Shown one piece after another: positions 59,135 through 64,000 of a stretch of 64,000 nucleotides of DNA (position 1 is its first letter; every line of letters starts with the position of its first letter). The translations under genes were made by a program, and so were the position numbers. The stretch is from JBARDN01 sp050736695 (GTDB lineage: Bacteria > Desulfobacterota > Binatia > Binatales > Binataceae), in assembly GCA_050736695.1 (NCBI GenBank), contig JBOHWH010000135.1:72156-136155 (forward strand). Reading direction: 5' to 3'. The notes below the pieces were generated by a model. That model saw nothing but the letters and a program-made list of their open reading frames with translations. It was not told where the DNA came from and ran no database searches.

Positions 59135-59713
59135 TTACACAATGGGCAGCCCCGGGCCGGAGATGGTCACGCGATCGTCCGCGAACTCGAGGCGGTAAAC
59201 GGCCGGCATCGGGATTGCCGCCCAGAACCTGAATCCTACTGACGGCGCAAAGGCGTGGAGGGTGAGGGCGATCAGGTTGCCGTGACTGGCGAAGACGACG
59301 GTGCCTGTGTGATGGCGCTTGCGCACTCGATTGAGCACGCCGATCGCGCGCGCCTGCGCGATTCGACCGGTCTCGCCGCCCGGCGGCGCGTAATCGAAAT
59401 CGCGCCACGAATGCGCCAGCTCCTCGCGCCAGTTGATGAGCGTAACCGCCGATAGCAGACGCTCGCGCAAATCCGCAATCTCCTCGATCGCGAGTCCCCG
59501 CGACCGGGCGAGCGGCTCGACGGTCTGCCGCGCGCGCGGGTAGGGACTCGAATAAATCGCGATCGGAGCGTCGCGCGGTCGCGTCCCGGCCAGCCGCCCC
59601 GCCGCGGCGCGGCCCGCGGGTGTCAGCGGACGATCGTCCTCGCCATAGCCCGGCGTGCCCGGCGGCACTGACTCGGCATGCCGCACGAGCATCACGATGA
59701 GCCGATCGTCCAT
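59135..59713 (-). CDS. histidine phosphatase family protein
   Basis: A 192-residue protein of the phosphoglycerate-mutase-like branch: the phosphohistidine motif LVRHAESVPPG, LTPAGRAAAGRLA, IYSSPYPRARQTVEPLA, and the second catalytic histidine in VVFASHGNLIALTLHA. The acid/base Glu lies in LRERLL. The substrate is unknown. It begins at ATG 59713, 6 bp after the GH172-like gene stop, so the two are probably co-expressed. Confidence 0.9.
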   Translation of the reverse strand: MDDRLIVMLVRHAESVPPGTPGYGEDDRPLTPAGRAAAGRLAGTRPRDAPIAIYSSPYPRARQTVEPLARSRGLAIEEIADLRERLLSAVTLINWREELAHSWRDFDYAPPGGETGRIAQARAIGVLNRVRKRHHTGTVVFASHGNLIALTLHAFAPSVGFRFWAAIPMPAVYRLEFADDRVTISGPGLPIV

Positions 59714-59719
59714 CGAGGC

Positions 59720-60820
59720 TCAGACGATGTGCAACTCATCGGGCGCTGGTAGGGTGGGGAATGCCGCCGCCGGCAGCGTCTGATACCAGTACGCGACCGA
59801 TGCGATATCGTCGCGCAGCGGCAGGAACTCGGCGCCTTTGCGCGGATCGCCTTTCCATCCGAGCGCCTGGATCGTCACGCGCAAATCGCGCTTGAAGCGG
59901 ATCGGATCGCCGATATGCCATCGGTAAAGCCCGAATCGCATCTGCGAATTGTAAAGTCCGTCGGGACGAATCACCTGCGCCAGGCCCGAGTATGGTGTCG
60001 TGAATTCGCGGTAGCCGCCGTTCTCTTTGCCGACATCGAAATTGTACGACCCGCCGAAATAATCTTCGGTGCCGGTGCCGCAGATCGTCGGGAACTCACC
60101 GTCGCCGTCGATAAAGAACTTGATCTCGCCCTCGCCCCACCATCCGTTGTTGTTCACGCCCCAGGCCAGATAGGTGCCGACGTAGTGCCCCTGCCCGCGC
60201 ACGCCTTCGAGGATCGTGACGGCCGCTTTGTGCGGCAGCGGATTCACGCGCCGGAACTGCGCGTGAAAATACGCCGCGTCCGCGGGCACTTCGGTCAGCG
60301 TATAGTTGATCTGATAAAACAGGATCATCGGCGCTGCGCCGATATTGGTCATCGTGATTCGCGCGCGGCTGCGAAACGGCATCTCCCAGTAGCAGTTGAA
60401 CGCGCTGCCGGGGTTCACGCATACCGCAAGCGAAGAGATCTGCGCATAGCGGTTCCATCCGCAGGCAAAAAAATCTCCGACCGGGCACTCGACCGCCGGC
60501 CCCGCCTGATCGTCCCAATAGACGCGCAGGATCGACGCGCGCCACGGCCCTGTCGGCGTCATCCAGATTTGCTGGATCGCGCCTTGCCCCGCGATATCGG
60601 CGATCGTCGCGGTCTCGCCCGGTTGGATAACAATGTACGGCCGCACTTTCCATCCACGACCGAGGCTGCGCGCCGGGCTGGTGGCGGGATCAGGCTCGGC
60701 CGTCGCGCCGCCGCCCTTTTCGCCGGTCGGATTTTCGGGACTGATCGAGCGCGAATCCGCGTTCGAGAGCCGCCATAGCGAGCCAAGATTCATTCCAAGT
60801 CCGTTGAATGCTGATGCCAT
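59720..60820 (-). CDS. DUF2961 / GH172-family protein
   Basis: A 366-residue protein with the DUF2961 pattern: WKVRPYIVIQPGETATIADIAGQGAIQQIWMT, ILRVYWDDQAGPAVECPVGDFFACGWN, and the strongly conserved GWWGEGEIKFFIDGDGEFPTICGTGTEDYFGGSYNF. GH172 members include alpha-fructofuranosidase/difructose-anhydride enzymes and D-arabinanases and form hexameric beta-jellyrolls; the Glu in GEGEIKFF and GTEDYFGG are the conserved acids. The specific substrate is unclear. No signal peptide is visible. The start is ATG 60820. Confidence 0.88.
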   Translation of the reverse strand: MASAFNGLGMNLGSLWRLSNADSRSISPENPTGEKGGGATAEPDPATSPARSLGRGWKVRPYIVIQPGETATIADIAGQGAIQQIWMTPTGPWRASILRVYWDDQAGPAVECPVGDFFACGWNRYAQISSLAVCVNPGSAFNCYWEMPFRSRARITMTNIGAAPMILFYQINYTLTEVPADAAYFHAQFRRVNPLPHKAAVTILEGVRGQGHYVGTYLAWGVNNNGWWGEGEIKFFIDGDGEFPTICGTGTEDYFGGSYNFDVGKENGGYREFTTPYSGLAQVIRPDGLYNSQMRFGLYRWHIGDPIRFKRDLRVTIQALGWKGDPRKGAEFLPLRDDIASVAYWYQTLPAAAFPTLPAPDELHIV

Positions 60821-60893
60821 CGCGAGTGACCCTCCGCCGGCGCGCGCAATTGTAGGCGATCGCAGGCTCCACGCCCAAGCGCGCGACTCCGCG

Positions 60894-61820
60894 CTAAATC
60901 TCTACCGCAACGGTGATAAAATCGTGATCCGAAAACCGCCGCGACGCGAAAGAGGTGCGCGGCGCGACTACCGCCGCGCTGCCCGCGACCGGGCGCATGC
61001 CGCGCAGCGTGATCCAGTCCAGGCGCGGACGAAAGATCGGCGGGATCGCTCGCGAAAACGTGAATGTCGGACGGCCGGGCGCGTTGGCGGCTTCGATCTC
61101 AAACCCCGCGGCGGCAATTCGCTCGAACATCGGCTCGTAGCGATGCGGATTTTTGAACCGCCACGGATTTATGAGCATCATCGCAATGGTGCGCGCGCAT
61201 CCCGCTGCGCTCATCAGATCGGTAGTCGTCGAGTTCAGATCGCCGCCGAAAATTGCGGCCCCGTCTTTCGGAAAGTCCGCGAAGAATGCCGCTGCCTGCA
61301 GAGCGCGTCCCGCGGGAGCGCATCGGCTATGCAGATGCGCAACGCCGACCCAAAACGACTCGGCGCCGAAGCTCGCGCGCGCTGCCAATCCTGCAAAGGC
61401 TCCCGTGTAGCCGAGGCGCAGGCTGCGGGCCGATTCGGGATGAGGATCCGGAAGCGCGATCGCGCGGACTTCCTTAAGCGGCGCCGTGGACAAAATCGCG
61501 TTGCCCCTGAACGCCATGTTCTTATCGTTCTCTGTACCGCTAATCGGCCGGCCAAATTCCGGCAGGTAAGCCATGCTCATACCGAGCCGGCTCGCGAGCT
61601 CGCCTGCCACCTCCAGGCGGCCGGAGCGCGCGGTGCGCCAATCGGCCTCGCAGAGCAAAATCAGCGACGCGTCGTTGAGAGGAGGACGCGACAGCCGCCG
61701 CGCGATTTCTTCGACTCGCGCGCCTCCCGCGGCGTTAAATTCCACCACCCGGAACGGACCGGTTGCGTCACGCGCGGGCAGGTTGCGGACGATAGCCGCA
61801 TACGGAGGCTCAAGGCGCAC
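60894..61820 (-). CDS. endonuclease/exonuclease/phosphatase (EEP) family protein
   Basis: A 308-residue protein with EEP fold landmarks: VVEFNAAGG (strand one with Asn), ILLCEADW (metal Glu), GVAHLHSRC (His), IFGGDLNSTTTD (Asp/Asn) and the closing SDHDFITVAV (Asp-His pair). The family includes nucleases, inositol polyphosphate phosphatases and sphingomyelinases; the target here is unknown. The start is GTG 61820, 12 bp after the DUF255 stop, so they form an operon with the two genes downstream. Confidence 0.85.
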   Translation of the reverse strand: MRLEPPYAAIVRNLPARDATGPFRVVEFNAAGGARVEEIARRLSRPPLNDASLILLCEADWRTARSGRLEVAGELASRLGMSMAYLPEFGRPISGTENDKNMAFRGNAILSTAPLKEVRAIALPDPHPESARSLRLGYTGAFAGLAARASFGAESFWVGVAHLHSRCAPAGRALQAAAFFADFPKDGAAIFGGDLNSTTTDLMSAAGCARTIAMMLINPWRFKNPHRYEPMFERIAAAGFEIEAANAPGRPTFTFSRAIPPIFRPRLDWITLRGMRPVAGSAAVVAPRTSFASRRFSDHDFITVAVEI

Positions 61821-61832
61821 GGCGGATTCCGA

Positions 61833-63926
61833 TCACCCGAGCAGTTCGTTCTCCAGCGCTTTGAACTCCGTGATTGGCGCGGTGCAGGTTCGGTCGCGGC
61901 AAAGGTACGCAGTGACCTTGCCATCCACCTGAGGCTTGCCGCGAACCTGCTCGGGCAAGAATCCGGACTCGGATTTGCCTGATGGATCGGCGGCGAAAAG
62001 CGCGAGGTTCGGGATATAGAGCAGCCCCAGGCGCTCGATCCATTCGCGAAATCCAGGCGAATCGCGCTCGGCGACAATCACGACCTCAGTTGCGCCGCGA
62101 TGATACAAATCGACCGCCTCGAGCATGTGCGAAAATCCGAACGGCTGCTTTTCGATAAACTCGCGAAAGAGCTTCAGAGCCCGCTCGGCCTCGATTCGGT
62201 AGTGAGCCTCGCCGGTGTACTCGAAAAGCCTCAGCAGGGCCATTACCGCCGCGCTGTTGCCCGATGGCGTTGAGCCGTCGAAGGCGGCCTTGCTGCGCGT
62301 GATGAGCGCCTCGTGATCGTCGGAGGTAAAGTAGAATCCGCCCTTGGCGCGATCGATGAACCGTTCGAGGATTACCGCGGCGAGCGCGCGCGCGTGCTCG
62401 AGATAGCGCGCATCGAGCGAAGCTTCGTAAAGATCGATCATCGCGCCCGTGAGCAGCGCGTAGTCTTCGAGATAGGCGTTGAAGCGCGCCGCGCCGTCTT
62501 TGTACGAACGTTTGAGCGCGCGCCCATCCCACATCTTCGTCATCATGAAGTCGGCTGCCCGGCGCGCGGTTTCGAGAAAGCGCGGCTCGTGAATGGCGCG
62601 GTAACCGGTTGCGAATGCCGAGATCGTCATCGCGTTCCACGCAGTCAGGATCTTGTCGTCGCGGCCCGGATGCACCCTCTTCTCGCGTGTGGCGAAGAGC
62701 TTTTCGCGAATCGTTCGCAGTGCCGCCTCAATTTCAGCTTCCGTCTTGTGGAACATCCGCGCCGCATCGGCGATCTCGAGCGTGCGATGCAGGATATTCC
62801 GGCCCTCGAAATTGCCTTCGACGCTGATATCGTAGAACCGTTCGGCCATTTCCGTCAGGTCGGCGCCTAGAACTTTCTCGACCTGTTCGGGCTCCCAGAC
62901 GAAGAACTTCCCCTCGACGCCTTCGCTGTCCGCGTCTTGGCTTGAGTAGAAGCCGCCTTCGGGGCTGGTCATTTCGCGCAGCACGTAGTTCAGAATGTCG
63001 CGGGAGATGTCCAGGAACTCGGGCTCATTCAACGCGCGCCCCGCGTCGGCATAGAGCACTGCGAGTTGCGCGTTGTCGTAGAGCATTTTCTCGAAGTGCG
63101 GCACCAGCCATCGCTCATCTACGCTGTAGCGATGAAATCCGCCGCCGATCTGATCGTAGATCCCGCCACGCGCCATCTTTTTGAGCGTGTGGCGCACCAT
63201 CTCGCCCATCGCCTCATCGCCCTCGCCGTCGAAGACACGAAGAAAAAGCGAGAAGACGAAAGTATTAGGAAATTTCGGCGCGCCTCCGATTCCTCCGTTG
63301 ACGCTGTCGTATGCTCCCGCCAGCGCGCGCGCGGCGACGACCGCCTCGTCGGGTCGCAATTCGCCCTCTTTGGGTTCGTATTCGGAAAGCGCGCCGAGCG
63401 CCGCGCCAAGCTTCTCGACATTGTGCGAAACCTCGTGCGCGCCGTTGCGATAGGCAGCCGCGACCGCCGCGAGAATCTTGGGAAAACCGGGCATGCCCTG
63501 CCGATCTTCTGGCGGCCAGTAAGTACCGCCGAAAAACGGCTTCGCGTCGGGTGTCAGGAACATCGTAAGCGGCCATCCGCCGCGCCCGGTGATCATCTGC
63601 ACCGCGTCCATGTATATCTGATCGAGATCGGGCCGTTCTTCGCGATCGACTTTGATCGATACGAAATTTTCGTTCATCTGCCGCGCGATCGCCTCGTTCT
63701 CGAACGACTCGCGCTCCATCACATGGCACCAGTGGCACGCCGAGTAACCGATCGAGAGCAAAATCGGCTTGTTCTCGGCCTTGGCGCGCGCCAGCGCTTC
63801 GGCGCCCCACGGATACCAATCGACGGGATTGTGCGCATGCTGGCGCAGGTACGGACTCTGCTCGTTAATCAGGCGATTGGTTCTGCCCCGCGCTGGATGC
63901 GCGGAGTCGTCGTGATGTTGGCTCAT
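61833..63926 (-). CDS. thioredoxin-fold DUF255 protein (YyaL/SPATA20 type)
   Basis: A 697-residue protein. The N-terminal thioredoxin-like domain (about 15-170) has NRLINEQSPYLRQHAHNPVDWYPW, the redox-type motif SACHWCHVMERESFE (Cys-His-Trp-Cys), VDREERPDLDQIYM and GRGGWPLTMFLTPD. The rest is an alpha/alpha six-toroid (FHRYSVDERWLVPHFEKMLYDNAQLAVLY, GGFYSSQDADSEG, DDKILTAWNAMTISAFA). Relatives such as SPATA20 and bacterial YyaL have no settled function. The start is uncertain; ATG 63926 puts 13 residues before the conserved core, ATG 63974 adds 16 more. Confidence 0.9.
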   Translation of the reverse strand: MSQHHDDSAHPARGRTNRLINEQSPYLRQHAHNPVDWYPWGAEALARAKAENKPILLSIGYSACHWCHVMERESFENEAIARQMNENFVSIKVDREERPDLDQIYMDAVQMITGRGGWPLTMFLTPDAKPFFGGTYWPPEDRQGMPGFPKILAAVAAAYRNGAHEVSHNVEKLGAALGALSEYEPKEGELRPDEAVVAARALAGAYDSVNGGIGGAPKFPNTFVFSLFLRVFDGEGDEAMGEMVRHTLKKMARGGIYDQIGGGFHRYSVDERWLVPHFEKMLYDNAQLAVLYADAGRALNEPEFLDISRDILNYVLREMTSPEGGFYSSQDADSEGVEGKFFVWEPEQVEKVLGADLTEMAERFYDISVEGNFEGRNILHRTLEIADAARMFHKTEAEIEAALRTIREKLFATREKRVHPGRDDKILTAWNAMTISAFATGYRAIHEPRFLETARRAADFMMTKMWDGRALKRSYKDGAARFNAYLEDYALLTGAMIDLYEASLDARYLEHARALAAVILERFIDRAKGGFYFTSDDHEALITRSKAAFDGSTPSGNSAAVMALLRLFEYTGEAHYRIEAERALKLFREFIEKQPFGFSHMLEAVDLYHRGATEVVIVAERDSPGFREWIERLGLLYIPNLALFAADPSGKSESGFLPEQVRGKPQVDGKVTAYLCRDRTCTAPITEFKALENELLG

Positions 63927-64000
63927 GTCGCTCAGCTCGAAAATTGCGGGTTGATTGGAATATGTACGTGACATTTCGACGCTAGCACGCACTTGAAGAT

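Overview
The window is a GC-rich, densely coded bacterial chromosome segment of about 54 genes on both strands. I see no rRNA, tRNA, CRISPR array, phage module or transposase. The gene mix (aerobic benzoyl-CoA box genes, an LLM flavin oxidoreductase of the F420 type, a two-domain CaiB/BaiF CoA-transferase, a large 180-kDa-class NAD glutamate dehydrogenase, an RND pump with an outer membrane channel, porin-like barrel, lipoproteins) points to an uncultivated Gram-negative (diderm) soil or groundwater bacterium. Binatota or former Deltaproteobacteria would fit, but that placement is inference from gene content, not a phylogeny.

Layout. 1-6.5 kb: the 3' part of a GH5-like glycoside hydrolase, boxC, boxB and a small membrane protein, then a convergent GT87-like membrane glycosyltransferase. 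6.5-15.6 kb: a complete potassium-starvation locus, with a tiny membrane ORF, kdpF, kdpA, kdpB, kdpC, a KdpD reduced to its N-terminal half, a separate HAMP-PAS histidine kinase and an NtrC-type response regulator. It is preceded by a near-perfect sigma-54 promoter and an inverted repeat about 100 bp upstream. 15.6-20.2 kb: a DUF4019-like secreted protein, a MEMO/AmrB protein, a FAH-family hydrolase overlapping a Rieske protein, and the rRNA methyltransferase rlmD. 20.3-26.1 kb: NAD-glutamate dehydrogenase and a multi-pass membrane protein. 26.2-31.1 kb: nagA, a double-hotdog MaoC protein, a leaderless substrate-binding-type protein and anmK, which suggests amino-sugar recycling. 31.3-34.8 kb: a metallo-beta-lactamase-fold protein, an alpha/beta hydrolase without its nucleophile serine, and an FAD oxidoreductase. 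34.8-35.3 kb: an unusual intergenic block holding a 32-residue lysine-rich peptide gene with its own consensus promoter, ribosome binding site, structured 3' region and terminator, plus a 13-bp inverted repeat in front of ftsB. 35.6-47 kb: CoA-transferase, HemJ/CopD-like protein, gloB, fabI, RNase Z-like MBL protein, LLM oxidoreductase with two paralogous lipoproteins, S9 peptidase, UvrD-like helicase and a secreted protein. 47-55.9 kb: an RND efflux operon (permease, adaptor, outer-membrane factor), a small lipoprotein, a porin-like barrel and another small exported protein. 56-58.4 kb: a fused CaiB/BaiF CoA-transferase. 58.4-59.1 kb: non-coding DNA with two copies of a 114-bp palindromic-ended repeat. 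59.1-64 kb: a minus-strand cluster of histidine phosphatase, GH172/DUF2961, endonuclease/exonuclease/phosphatase and a DUF255/YyaL protein.

The most interesting signals are the sigma-54/NtrC rewiring of kdp control with a split KdpD, the self-contained lysine-rich peptide transcription unit, the fused CoA-transferase whose N-terminal half lacks the catalytic aspartate, and a perfect 17-bp inverted repeat inside the glutamate dehydrogenase gene. All function calls come from reading motifs and family resemblance by eye; no database search was run.
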